From the NCBI RefSeq assembly GCF_001746915.1, contig NZ_MJGC01000065.1, positions 1 through 54,513 on the forward strand: a stretch of DNA of 54,513 bases. The letters are read 5' to 3'. Under the pieces are notes generated by a model. That model ran no database searches and had not been told where the DNA came from. It saw only the letters and a list, made by a program, of their open reading frames with translations. Source of the stretch: Desertifilum tharense IPPAS B-1220. GTDB lineage: Bacteria > Cyanobacteriota > Cyanobacteriia > Cyanobacteriales > Desertifilaceae. Numbering within the stretch: position 1 is the first letter of the stretch; every line of letters begins with the position of its first letter. Positions 36,799 through 45,645 of this stretch are shown in pieces. Position numbers and translations under genes: made by a program.

Positions 36799-39700
36799 TT
36801 AAAACTCCCCTGCTAGTGCAGTAATGCAACGCTCGCAGATTTCGGGATGTTCTGAAGATTGTCCCACGTAGGGAGAATAGTTCCAGCAGCGATCGCACTT
36901 TTGTCCATCTGCCTTGGTTACACCCACTGCTAGCCCCTCAGATTTTAGCTGATGCTGTAACCCTTCAATTGCCGTTGGGGTATCTACTAATTCCACCTGC
37001 GAAGCCAGGAACAGATAGCGCAACTCATCCACCCCATTCGTCAGGATAGCCGGAGGGGTGAGGGAGGGCGTTGTTACAGCAGATTGAGGTTGAACGGCTG
37101 TTTCCCCAGAAGTGGGTTGAACTGCATCTTGAGGTTGGGTGGTGCGAGGTGCAGGTTTAGCCGTATCGTCTCCAAAATACTGGGTTTTAACGGCGATCGC
37201 ATTCTGCCAAAGCTCTTGACGGGTAGAGGCTTGCAAGCCATAACGGGCAACCCCCCAACCGAAAACGCCAATTCCAACAATCTCGAAGAAGAAGCCCACC
37301 AGGGGTAATTTCAGTACCGATTCTGCCACCGATAAACCAAAGTTTAACGCCGCGATCGCCAATAAAATCCACAGAACATTAAGCAAGGGTTTCTGATAGC
37401 GGTTATACCCTTCCCCCAAGATTTCCGGGAGTTCAGAGATATAGCGCAAAGCCCGATCCAGATATTGCGCCGAGGTTTGTAACACCTCTTCCACAGGTTC
37501 GGGCACCGGAACTTCGGCTGAGGGGTCGCTAGCTGGCTCTGCGGGCGTTGGTGCTGGCGCAGAGGGTTTTGCAGTCTCCACCGTCGCTTCCGGGGCAACC
37601 AGCGCGTTTAAGGCGTCTCTGAGCGGTTCATCAGAGACATAGAGGAGAACCTTCGCCTCTAGGGAAGAGCCAATGGTTTTCTCGGTTCTGGCTTGTTCGA
37701 GAACCTTATTAACTTCGCCGCGTACTTGGCGGAATTGCTTCCAGGTTTTCGCCAATTCTGGCTGATGCCATTGCGGATCGAGTTTTACCCAACCTGCGGC
37801 AAAGACCGAGGCGTGGGGGGTAGGATAGGGGAGATTTTGCCAGATATCTTCTGCCATGTGACAGAGGACGGGCGCGATCGCCTTTGCTAGAGTTTCGAGT
37901 GCGATCGCTAAAACCGTCTGACAACTGCGCCGTCTTTGAGCATTCACCGCGCTGATATACAGCCGATCCTTGGCAATATCGAGATAGAAATTGGATAAAT
38001 CGATCGCGCAGAAATTCTGCACCGTTTGGAAAAAGCGGAAGAACTGATAAGACTCAAACGCCTCCGTCACCTCCCCAAACACTTCCGTTATCCGGTGCAG
38101 CATATACTTATCGAGATCCGGCAGCTCCTCATAGGGAACCGCATCCTTAGCGGGGTCAAAATCATCCAAATTCCCCAACAAGAACCGCGCCGTATTCCGA
38201 ATCTTGCGGTAAACATCCCCCAACTGCTTGATGATATTTTGTCCAATCAGCACATCTGAGGAATAGTCTACCGACGACACCCACAAACGCAGCACATCCG
38301 CACCATAAGCCGGGTCCGTCTTCTGATTCGATCCGCCTTCAATAATCGCCATCGGATCGACCACATTCCCCAAAGACTTACTCATCTTCCGGCCTTGTTC
38401 GTCTAACACAAAGCCATGAGTTAAAACCGTCTTATAAGGTGCATGACCATTTGTCGCCACGCTAGTCAGCAAACTCGACTGGAACCAACCTCGATGTTGA
38501 TCCGACCCTTCCAGGTACATATCCACCGGGTAGCCTAATTCCGGACGCTGTTGCGCCACCGCCGCCCAAGAAGAACCCGAATCAAACCAGACATCCATCG
38601 TATCGGTGCCCTTATAATAGGTCTTCCCATTATTGCGATAGGACTCTGGTAACAATTCCTCAACCGACAACTCCCACCACGCATCCGAACCACTTTTCGC
38701 GATAATGGCTTGGACATGCGCGATCGTTTCCTCATTCAACAGCGGTTCGTGAGTTTCCTCATCGTAAAATACCGGAATCGGTACCCCCCAACTCCGCTGG
38801 CGCGAAATACACCAATCCGAGCGTTCCGACACCATCGCCGTAATCCGGTTTTCCCCTTGCTTCGGAATCCATTCCACTTCCGAAATTGCCTTCATCGCCT
38901 CTTCCCGGAAGCCATCCACGCTAGCAAACCATTGCTCTGTTGCCCGGAAAATGGTCGGTTTCTTCGTCCGCCAGTCGTAGGGATACTTATGGACGTAAGC
39001 CTCTTCCTTCAGCAAAGAATTGGCTTCCGTCAGCGCCTTGATAATTTCGCCGTTAGCATCTTTAAGGACATTCAACCCCGCAAACGGCCCAGCTTCGGCT
39101 GTAAAATCGCCATTCTCATCCACCGGAGACAAAACCGGCAAACCGTAGCGCTGACCCACGATAAAATCTTCTTGACCGTGACCGGGTGCAGTATGGACTA
39201 AACCCGTACCCGATTCCGTGGTGACATAATCGCCACCAATCACAATCGGACTTTCCCGGTCAAACAGGGGATGCTTGTAGGTAGAATGTTCTAAATCTTT
39301 ACCTTTAATCTTGGCTTTCACCGTTAGCGGCGTTCCCAAGGTTGCCGATAGCCGTTCAATCGCCTCTGCGGCCACTAACAAATACTTAGCGTTAGCCGGT
39401 TCGTAGTCTGGGTCAGCTTCCACTACGGCATATTCTAATTCTGGATTGACTGCAACCGCCAAATTTGCCGGAATCGTCCAAGGCGTCGTCGTCCAGATCG
39501 CCACCCACAGCGTCTCTAAATAAGGCTTTAACGCGGCGGCAGCTTTTGAGAGCTTTTTCATCTTAAAAGCCGCGTAGATACTCTGTGAAGTATGACCTTC
39601 CGGATACTCCAACTCGGCTTCAGCCAGCGCTGTCTTAGAACTTGGACTCCAGTGAACGGACTTTAAGCCGCGATAGATATAGCCCTTGAGAACCATCTGC

Positions 39701-40218
39701 CCAAAGACTGCAATCTGAGCCGCTTCGTATTCTGGTCTTAAGGTCAGATAGGGGTTATCCCAATCTCCCCAAACGCCAAATCGTTTAAAACCTTCTCGCT
39801 GTTCCTCAACGGTTTTCAGCGCAAAGTCTCGCGCCTTTTGTCGCAGTTTCAACGGGGTGAGGCCTTCCCGTTCTTTGGCAGGCATATTCTGCAAGACTTT
39901 CAATTCAATAGGCAACCCATGACAGTCCCATCCCGGCACGTAACGACCCTTACGCCCTTGCAGAAGCTGATATTTGTTGACGATATCCTTGAGGATCTTA
40001 TTCAGGGCGTGACCCATGTGCAGCGACCCATTGGCATAGGGCGGCCCATCATGCAAAATAAAGGCTTCGCCAGGGTTGTTCTGCGACAAGGTTTCGTAAA
40101 TTTGATGGTTGGCCCAAAACTTTTGGAGTTCGGGTTCGCGCTTGGCTGCGTTAGCCCGCATATCAAACTTAGTCTTGGGCAGATTAACAGTATCTTTGTA
40201 GTTATTTGCGGCTGTCAC
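36799..40218 (-). CDS. ileS: Isoleucyl-tRNA synthetase with CAAD-type membrane insert
   Basis: 1139 residues from the GTG at 40218, where the family N-terminus [24 protein letters not shown] begins; a longer frame to 40257 is not supported. HMGH is at 67-70 and KMSKS at 611-615. The C-terminal zinc site has C1108-x2-C1111 and C1128-x2-C1131. Between the tRNA-binding domain and this site lies a proline-rich linker, a segment with two hydrophobic helices (about residues 915-1010, [18 protein letters not shown] and [17 protein letters not shown]) and a second Gln/Pro/Thr-rich linker. This is the CAAD domain appended to some cyanobacterial aminoacyl-tRNA synthetases, which anchors them to thylakoid membranes. 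A TnpB-type element ends 42 bases upstream. Confidence 0.96.
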   Translation of the reverse strand: MTAANNYKDTVNLPKTKFDMRANAAKREPELQKFWANHQIYETLSQNNPGEAFILHDGPPYANGSLHMGHALNKILKDIVNKYQLLQGRKGRYVPGWDCHGLPIELKVLQNMPAKEREGLTPLKLRQKARDFALKTVEEQREGFKRFGVWGDWDNPYLTLRPEYEAAQIAVFGQMVLKGYIYRGLKSVHWSPSSKTALAEAELEYPEGHTSQSIYAAFKMKKLSKAAAALKPYLETLWVAIWTTTPWTIPANLAVAVNPELEYAVVEADPDYEPANAKYLLVAAEAIERLSATLGTPLTVKAKIKGKDLEHSTYKHPLFDRESPIVIGGDYVTTESGTGLVHTAPGHGQEDFIVGQRYGLPVLSPVDENGDFTAEAGPFAGLNVLKDANGEIIKALTEANSLLKEEAYVHKYPYDWRTKKPTIFRATEQWFASVDGFREEAMKAISEVEWIPKQGENRITAMVSERSDWCISRQRSWGVPIPVFYDEETHEPLLNEETIAHVQAIIAKSGSDAWWELSVEELLPESYRNNGKTYYKGTDTMDVWFDSGSSWAAVAQQRPELGYPVDMYLEGSDQHRGWFQSSLLTSVATNGHAPYKTVLTHGFVLDEQGRKMSKSLGNVVDPMAIIEGGSNQKTDPAYGADVLRLWVSSVDYSSDVLIGQNIIKQLGDVYRKIRNTARFLLGNLDDFDPAKDAVPYEELPDLDKYMLHRITEVFGEVTEAFESYQFFRFFQTVQNFCAIDLSNFYLDIAKDRLYISAVNAQRRRSCQTVLAIALETLAKAIAPVLCHMAEDIWQNLPYPTPHASVFAAGWVKLDPQWHQPELAKTWKQFRQVRGEVNKVLEQARTEKTIGSSLEAKVLLYVSDEPLRDALNALVAPEATVETAKPSAPAPTPAEPASDPSAEVPVPEPVEEVLQTSAQYLDRALRYISELPEILGEGYNRYQKPLLNVLWILLAIAALNFGLSVAESVLKLPLVGFFFEIVGIGVFGWGVARYGLQASTRQELWQNAIAVKTQYFGDDTAKPAPRTTQPQDAVQPTSGETAVQPQSAVTTPSLTPPAILTNGVDELRYLFLASQVELVDTPTAIEGLQHQLKSEGLAVGVTKADGQKCDRCWNYSPYVGQSSEHPEICERCITALAGEF

Positions 40219-40259
40219 AGTCCAATACCGATGGCTTATACAGGGTTGCTCAACCATTT

Positions 40260-40636
40260 TGACATCCTCACTGCACCTTTAGGTGCGGTGATTCCAAACC
40301 TTGCGATTTAGGTTTTCTGCTTCTCAGCACCTGCCTCCACCCAGAAGAGCTTTGGGCTTACGGTCGCTCCACAGACTATCCCCGTGTGCCCCACGGTTCT
40401 GATGTGTTGAATTCAAAGGAATTCTATGTCAGAGCGTTGATTCAAGGGTTGGATCGTCCATTGCCCTATCCTCTTTTCCCGGTCTACCGAGCTTTCTGCG
40501 CCACTGGCGATCGCCAGATTTCGTCACGTTTAGGCTATCTGTTCCGTCTACGTCGCGGGTGGGTCAGTGACCATTCCAATTCTAACAAATCAAGCCGTTC
40601 TAGAAGGACGGGGTTTCAGACCCAGGATTTTTGATG
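40260..40636 (-). mobile_element. Non-autonomous TnpB-type element remnant (IS200/IS605 ends)
   Basis: About 377 bases with the ends of an IS200/IS605-type element but no full tnpB. The right end has a CGCACC-TAAA-GGTGCA hairpin (about 40273-40289) followed on the minus strand by GAGGATGTCA (40269-40260), identical to the end of the element at 10296. The left end has TTAGAATTGG (40585-40576) plus two hairpins, CCGTTCT/AGGACGG and GGGT/ACCC (40594-40622). Open frames in it are interrupted. It fills the gap between ileS and ycf66. Confidence 0.68.
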
Positions 40637-40656
40637 AGCTAGAAGCCGATCGCGCT

Positions 40657-41847
40657 TCAAGTTTCTTTGCCTTCCTCTGGGGAAGATTCTGAAGCAGAAT
40701 GAGTAGACTGTGAAGCCTCAGAGCCAGTATCTTCAGGTGTTTGAGCCGCCTCAACTAAATCTGGATCTGGAGAATTGGGTCGTTGTAAAACTTCTTCAGA
40801 ATCTGGCGAGTCTGGGGAGGATGAAAGGCTATCTGAAGTTTGAGCGGGTTCAACCAAGTCAGTCTCTGGGGAAGTGGCTGATGGCACCTCTTGTTCGGCG
40901 GTGGGTAAGTGGGTTTCTACAGAGGCAACTTCTACGGTTTCCGGTGGGGTCAAGGCTTCCGCTGGAGGAACGACTTCGGGAACCGTAGGCGCTTCGCTAG
41001 CATCGACGGATGTAGTGTCTACCGGGGAAGTCTCTTCTAAATCTCCAAAATCAAAATCGTCATCTATGCTCGTTTCAGCCGCCGGAGGAGTGGCTGTTGT
41101 CGGAAAAGGTTTAGAGGTGGGTTGAGCTTTCGGCTTTTTAGCCAAGCGCGTTTTCACAAAGCTGACTAAGCGGCCAGCTTGAGCAAAAGCTTTGGATTGG
41201 GGTTTTTTGGCGGTTGGAGATTTAACTTCTGTGGGTTTTACTGCGGGTGGCTCAGGGTTCTCAGGCGCTTCGTCTGCGGGGGTGGAGATCGCCACGTCTG
41301 GAGATTGTTCGCCAGCATCTATAGGCGTTTCTGGGGTGGCTACAGCGGCGATGTCTTCTGGCGTTGCGGTATCTTCTAGTGTTTCCGGCGTTACGACAGT
41401 TACAGTATCCTGTGGCGTTACGACAGTTGCGGTATCTTCTGGAGTAACAACCGCTTCTACCGTCGAGGGCTTTTCTAAGGTTGTTTTAACAGGAGCAGTT
41501 GGCTTCAATTTCCCAGTCAGCCGCTGGGGAAGCTGCTTCAAGCTATCGATAAGTTTAACGGGTAAATCTTCAGAAACGGGGGTTTGTTGAACGCTAGGAG
41601 TCAGGGCGCGTCGCATCATTAAGGTTTGCCACCCTAGCCAGCCGAGGAGAGCAACACTGGCGGTTTGACCGAGGAGAAGACCCCCTCGAATCTGACCGGC
41701 ACACACCCACAAAACTAGAGCATAAAATAATCCTACGCCACTCCAGATAAAATCTCCTTTGCGATAAACTTCTGGGAAAAAAAGGGCTGCGGTGTATAGG
41801 ACTAGACTGCCCAAACCGACAGCAAATGCCAGGATGTATGCAAGCAT
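40657..41847 (-). CDS. ycf66: Ycf66 family protein with long low-complexity C-terminus
   Basis: 396 residues. The N-terminal 85 or so residues (MLAYILAFAVGLGSLVLYTAALFFPEVYRKGDFIWSG... four hydrophobic segments) match the Ycf66 domain, conserved in cyanobacteria and some plastids but without known function. The remainder is Pro/Thr/Val/Glu-rich. It includes about four to five degenerate VVTPEDT-type repeats (near residues 135-175), which are also repeats at the DNA level. The first domain probably sits in the thylakoid or plasma membrane and the acidic tail is disordered. Confidence 0.82.
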   Translation of the reverse strand: MLAYILAFAVGLGSLVLYTAALFFPEVYRKGDFIWSGVGLFYALVLWVCAGQIRGGLLLGQTASVALLGWLGWQTLMMRRALTPSVQQTPVSEDLPVKLIDSLKQLPQRLTGKLKPTAPVKTTLEKPSTVEAVVTPEDTATVVTPQDTVTVVTPETLEDTATPEDIAAVATPETPIDAGEQSPDVAISTPADEAPENPEPPAVKPTEVKSPTAKKPQSKAFAQAGRLVSFVKTRLAKKPKAQPTSKPFPTTATPPAAETSIDDDFDFGDLEETSPVDTTSVDASEAPTVPEVVPPAEALTPPETVEVASVETHLPTAEQEVPSATSPETDLVEPAQTSDSLSSSPDSPDSEEVLQRPNSPDPDLVEAAQTPEDTGSEASQSTHSASESSPEEGKET

Positions 41848-42024
41848 TGGCTAGGTCTCCCTGCGATGCGATCGACAAACACGTTTTAGTGGTTTACACG
41901 GTCATTTTACCCTTCAGATAGAGGCTTAATGTCTTCTTTACGGGACAACTTAGGAGATCGAGATACCCTGAAAGGGAATTTGTCCTCGATCGATCTGTGC
42001 TGTAGGTATTAGTTAGAGACGTTT

Positions 42025-43485
42025 ATGACACAGCAAAAACAAAGCTTTGGGGTGATTGGTTTGGCCGTAATGGGGGAAAACCTAGCGCTGAATGTAGAGC
42101 GTAATGGGTTCCCGATTTCTGTTTACAACCGAACTTCCACGAAAACGAAGGAGTTCATGGCCGAGCGGGCCCAAGGAAAAAATGTCAAAGATACTTATTC
42201 TATTGAAGAGTTTGTTGAATCGCTAGAACGACCTCGCAAAATTTTAGTAATGGTAAAGGCTGGAAAGCCTGTAGACGCAGTTATTGAGCAACTTAAGCCC
42301 CTCTTAGATGAAGGGGATATGATTATCGACGGTGGGAATTCGCTCTATGAGGATACGGAACGCCGCACCAAGGAGTTAGAGTCTACGAAACTGGGTTTCG
42401 TGGGGATGGGAGTCAGCGGCGGTGAAGAAGGCGCTCTCAATGGCCCCAGTTTGATGCCGGGAGGTACCGAACAGGCTTATGGCGAACTGGCTCCAATTTT
42501 GACGAAGATTGCGGCCCAGGTGGATGATGGCCCTTGCGTCACCTTTATCGGGCCGGGGGGCGCGGGTCACTATGTCAAAATGGTGCATAACGGGATTGAG
42601 TATGGCGATATGCAGTTGATTGCAGAAGCCTACGATTTACTCAAAAATGGGTTGGGTTTAGACCACAATCAGTTACATGATGTGTTTGCTGAGTGGAATG
42701 AGACGGAAGAACTCAATTCGTTTTTAATTGAAATTACGCGAGATATCTTTAAGTACATCGATCCGGAAACGGGTCAGCCGCTGGTTGATGTCATTATGGA
42801 CTCGGCGGGTCAAAAGGGAACGGGACGCTGGACGGTAGTCAGCGCGCTCGATTTGGGGGTCAGCATTCCGACCATTACGGCGGCGGTGAATGCTCGAATT
42901 CTTTCGTCTTATAAGGATCAGCGGCTCACGGCTTCTAAACAATTAACCGGCCCAACTCACAAGTATCAAGGCGATGCGAAGGCGTTTGTCAACAAGGTTC
43001 GCGATGCGCTCTACTGCTCGAAGATTTGTTCCTACGCTCAGGGGATGGCGCTGTTGAGTAAGGCGTCTGAGGATTTTGACTATTCTTTGAGCTTGAGCGA
43101 AATTGCCCGGATTTGGAAAGGAGGCTGTATTATTCGGGCGGGCTTCCTCGATAAGATTAAGACGGCTTATAATGACAATCCCAAGTTGGCGAATCTGCTG
43201 CTGGCTCCTGAGTTTACGCAGACGATTTTGGATCGACAGGAGGCTTGGCGAGAGGTTTTAGCTACGTCTAATTATTTGGGAATTCCGGTTCCGGCTTTTA
43301 GTGCTTCGCTGGATTATTTTGATAGCTATCGGCGAGCGAGTCTCCCGCAAAACCTAACGCAGGCGCAACGAGATTTCTTTGGCGCTCATACCTACGAACG
43401 GGTAGACAAGCCGAGGGGTGAGTTCTTCCATACGGAATGGACTCAGGTGGATAAGGAGTCATTGCAAACCGGAACGACGGATTAA
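42025..43485 (+). CDS. gnd: 6-phosphogluconate dehydrogenase (decarboxylating)
   Basis: 486 residues, slightly longer than the usual 470. NADP-binding GLAVMGENLALNVERNGF with NRT (residues 9-36), the GVSGGEEGALNGPSLMPGG substrate loop, KMVHNGIEYGDMQ with catalytic Lys/His/Asn, and GGCIIRAGFL. It makes ribulose 5-phosphate, CO2 and NADPH in the oxidative pentose phosphate pathway, the main night-time NADPH source in cyanobacteria. A terminator hairpin follows at 43508. Confidence 0.97.
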   Translation: MTQQKQSFGVIGLAVMGENLALNVERNGFPISVYNRTSTKTKEFMAERAQGKNVKDTYSIEEFVESLERPRKILVMVKAGKPVDAVIEQLKPLLDEGDMIIDGGNSLYEDTERRTKELESTKLGFVGMGVSGGEEGALNGPSLMPGGTEQAYGELAPILTKIAAQVDDGPCVTFIGPGGAGHYVKMVHNGIEYGDMQLIAEAYDLLKNGLGLDHNQLHDVFAEWNETEELNSFLIEITRDIFKYIDPETGQPLVDVIMDSAGQKGTGRWTVVSALDLGVSIPTITAAVNARILSSYKDQRLTASKQLTGPTHKYQGDAKAFVNKVRDALYCSKICSYAQGMALLSKASEDFDYSLSLSEIARIWKGGCIIRAGFLDKIKTAYNDNPKLANLLLAPEFTQTILDRQEAWREVLATSNYLGIPVPAFSASLDYFDSYRRASLPQNLTQAQRDFFGAHTYERVDKPRGEFFHTEWTQVDKESLQTGTTD

Positions 43486-43507
43486 GGTTGTACTGATACT
43501 GATTCAA

Positions 43508-43531
43508 GGGGCGCGACAGTTCGCGCCTTTT
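43508..43531 (+). terminator. Terminator of gnd
   Basis: GGCGCGA (43510-43516) pairs perfectly with TCGCGCC (43521-43527) across a CAGT loop and is followed by TTTTGAGTTTT. It lies 23 bases after the gnd stop. A TTG at 43530 inside it is the longest possible start of the next gene, which argues for a later start. Confidence 0.75.
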
Positions 43532-43577
43532 GAGTTTTACTGGATCAGAAAACCTCGCTCTTGATGTAGCAGAACTG

Positions 43578-44177
43578 ATGCCTAGCCATTCTATTCCTGT
43601 TGATAAGGGTCAATATGACTTGCTGGTGACAATCGCGCATGAGGGTTGTACGGTTACAGTTCAGGAAAATGAGGGGCGAGATGGCAGCGGAGCAACGGTT
43701 TCTCATCAAGTTTATGAGTTTGCTTCTGAGACGGAAGCCCAGAGATTTTACAGCGCGAAAGTTCGCACGCTAGATCCGAGTTATGCTTTTCCGACTAGCC
43801 GAGAGGCTATCCCCTATTGGCTCCCTGAAGATTTTCGCGTCTATACCAACGGGGGGATCGTCACGAACAATGCTGGCGGGATGCAAGGATTTGAGGGGCG
43901 AATTCTGCCAACGGTGAATCAGTACCGGGGTGAAGATGGCGGATATGTGGCGTTTTACTCGCGAGATCCGACAAAGGCGGTGTATTCAGTGGGGGGTGGT
44001 ATTTATGTTGTGGGGCAAATTCGCTTGAAAGGGAGATATAAAGGGCGAATTTTTCATCCAGAAGGCTACGAAAATCAGGATATCAGCGCGGCTCAAGAGT
44101 TTAAAGAATTATGCTTTAAGACTTTTGGCGTGCAAGGATGGGCGGGTGGGGACACAGGAGGCTGGTTTGGTCGGTAG
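43578..44177 (+). CDS. Unknown protein downstream of gnd
   Basis: 199 residues from ATG 43578; the frame extends to a TTG at 43530, but that lies in the gnd terminator. No good Shine-Dalgarno sequence is visible for either. The protein is soluble and acidic, with several glycine/tyrosine/tryptophan-rich segments (GGYVAFYSRDPTKAVYSVGG, VQGWAGGDTGGWFG). No recognised domain, no signal peptide and no catalytic motif. The composition matches the neighbouring genes. Confidence 0.7.
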   Translation: MPSHSIPVDKGQYDLLVTIAHEGCTVTVQENEGRDGSGATVSHQVYEFASETEAQRFYSAKVRTLDPSYAFPTSREAIPYWLPEDFRVYTNGGIVTNNAGGMQGFEGRILPTVNQYRGEDGGYVAFYSRDPTKAVYSVGGGIYVVGQIRLKGRYKGRIFHPEGYENQDISAAQEFKELCFKTFGVQGWAGGDTGGWFGR

Positions 44178-44244
44178 TTGGCGTATAAGACGCTATCGTT
44201 TTTGTCGCCTTAAAATAGGATAAAAGCGATCGCGCGTAGTTTGT

Positions 44245-44715
44245 ATGAGTAATGACGATCTCGACTTATTGCTAGAAGATTTGAAAAGTCCGACTGAGCG
44301 GGTTCGCCAAGAAGCCACCCAGCAGTTGTGGCAGCGTTGGTTTCACCAAAAGGGAATTATGGGTTTGGAGTTGTTGCAAAAAGCCCAAATTCTCTTAGAA
44401 TCGGGTGAAGCAGCAGAAGCTGAAGCCATCTTAACGAGAGCGATCGCAACGTTTCCAGATTTTGCCGAGGCGTGGAATCGGCGGGCAGTGCTGTATTATT
44501 TGCTCAAGAACTACCGAAAGGCGATCGCCGATTGTCAGCAAGTTTTACGCTTAAATCCGGTACACTTTGGGGCGCTGCATGGTTTAGGCTTGTGTTATGC
44601 CGCGCTCGGAGATTACAGCGCTGCGATTGATGCTTTTCGCAAGGCGCTAGAAATTCAACCCCATGCGATTGAAAATCAGCGCCTGCTCTTGGAGTGTACG
44701 GCAAAGTTGAGTTAG
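44245..44715 (+). CDS. TPR-repeat protein
   Basis: 156 residues. After an N-terminal helical segment (DLLLEDLKSPTERVRQEATQQLW) come three TPR units: residues 41-74, 75-108 (AWNRRAVLYYLLKNYRKAIAD) and 109-142 (ALHGLGLCYAALGDYSAAIDAF). Probably a small cytoplasmic adaptor. The next gene starts 12 bases after its stop, so the two are probably co-transcribed. Confidence 0.85.
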   Translation: MSNDDLDLLLEDLKSPTERVRQEATQQLWQRWFHQKGIMGLELLQKAQILLESGEAAEAEAILTRAIATFPDFAEAWNRRAVLYYLLKNYRKAIADCQQVLRLNPVHFGALHGLGLCYAALGDYSAAIDAFRKALEIQPHAIENQRLLLECTAKLS

Positions 44716-44727
44716 GGAAGAACGGTA

Positions 44728-45528
44728 ATGCAACTGACTTGGCATTCTAGATGGCACTCAACGATAATGGCGATCGCGGTTGCTGCTCTCTGCGCGGGGG
44801 GAATTGCAGCCTTGCAGATCCCTCAACTCAACGAACTCAGAAACGCCGGAGAACTGCTGACACCCCAACAAGCAGCACGCAATGTTGAAAGAGAAAGATT
44901 GCAGTTAAATTTATTGCAAAGACTGCCCACCGTCGGGTTTGATAATGTTATTGCCAATTGGACGCTAATTAATTTCTTTATCTACCTAGGCGACGATGTG
45001 GCTCGCGGTTATACAGGATATCAACTTAGCCCAGAATACTTCAGAATCATCATCAATCGCGATCCGCGTTTTGTCCAAGCTTATTTATTTATGTCTTCTG
45101 GAGTTTCCCTGTATGCTGGCAGACCCGATATTACTATAGAGTTAATGGAAAAGGGATTGCAATACATTACGCCCGGAATCCCTCCTCAGTCTTACTATGT
45201 CTGGCGATATAAAGCAGTCGATCAACTACTTTTCTTAGGAGATGGTCAAGGCGCTCAACAATCTTTTGAAACCGCCGCTGAATGGGCGCGATTATACAAT
45301 GATGAAGAAAGTCAAGCCGTTGCAGATATTTCCCAAGAAACGGCAGATTTTCTAGCCGCTAATCCTATTAGTACGCGGGCACAAATTAATGCCTGGGGTC
45401 TAATTTTTAATACAACCGCCGATCAAAAAACTCGTCAAATTGCTAGACAACGAATCCTAGAACTAGGCGGCGATATCCGAATAAGTCCAGAAGAGGGCGT
45501 ACAAATTCGCTATCCAACAACCGATTAA
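44728..45528 (+). CDS. Membrane-anchored cyanobacterial protein, unknown (TPR-like)
   Basis: 266 residues. One N-terminal hydrophobic segment (about residues 13-29, IMAIAVAALCAGGIAAL) suggests a membrane anchor or signal. The rest is soluble with helical repeat-like segments (FVQAYLFMSSGVSLYAGRPDITIELMEKGLQ; AAEWARLYNDEESQAVADI) that resemble diverged TPR. Two conserved-looking blocks are VGFDNVIANWTLINFFIYLGDDVARGYTGYQ and NRDPRFVQAY. The function is unknown. It is co-directional with, and 12 bases from, the TPR gene upstream. Confidence 0.75.
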   Translation: MQLTWHSRWHSTIMAIAVAALCAGGIAALQIPQLNELRNAGELLTPQQAARNVERERLQLNLLQRLPTVGFDNVIANWTLINFFIYLGDDVARGYTGYQLSPEYFRIIINRDPRFVQAYLFMSSGVSLYAGRPDITIELMEKGLQYITPGIPPQSYYVWRYKAVDQLLFLGDGQGAQQSFETAAEWARLYNDEESQAVADISQETADFLAANPISTRAQINAWGLIFNTTADQKTRQIARQRILELGGDIRISPEEGVQIRYPTTD

Positions 45529-45645
45529 AAATTGTCTCATTGCCAGAAAACAGATACTGAGAAGTTTATTTGTTACAAATTTAAGTAAATTTTCAAGTCA
45601 TTTTGTTATAGAATTCAAAAAATTTGTTCTCAATCGGAAAGCCTT

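Noticed and set aside
40219..40257. Thirteen extra N-terminal codons of isoleucyl-tRNA synthetase
   Set aside because: They are encoded next to the transposon end; the family N-terminus begins at the GTG at 40218.
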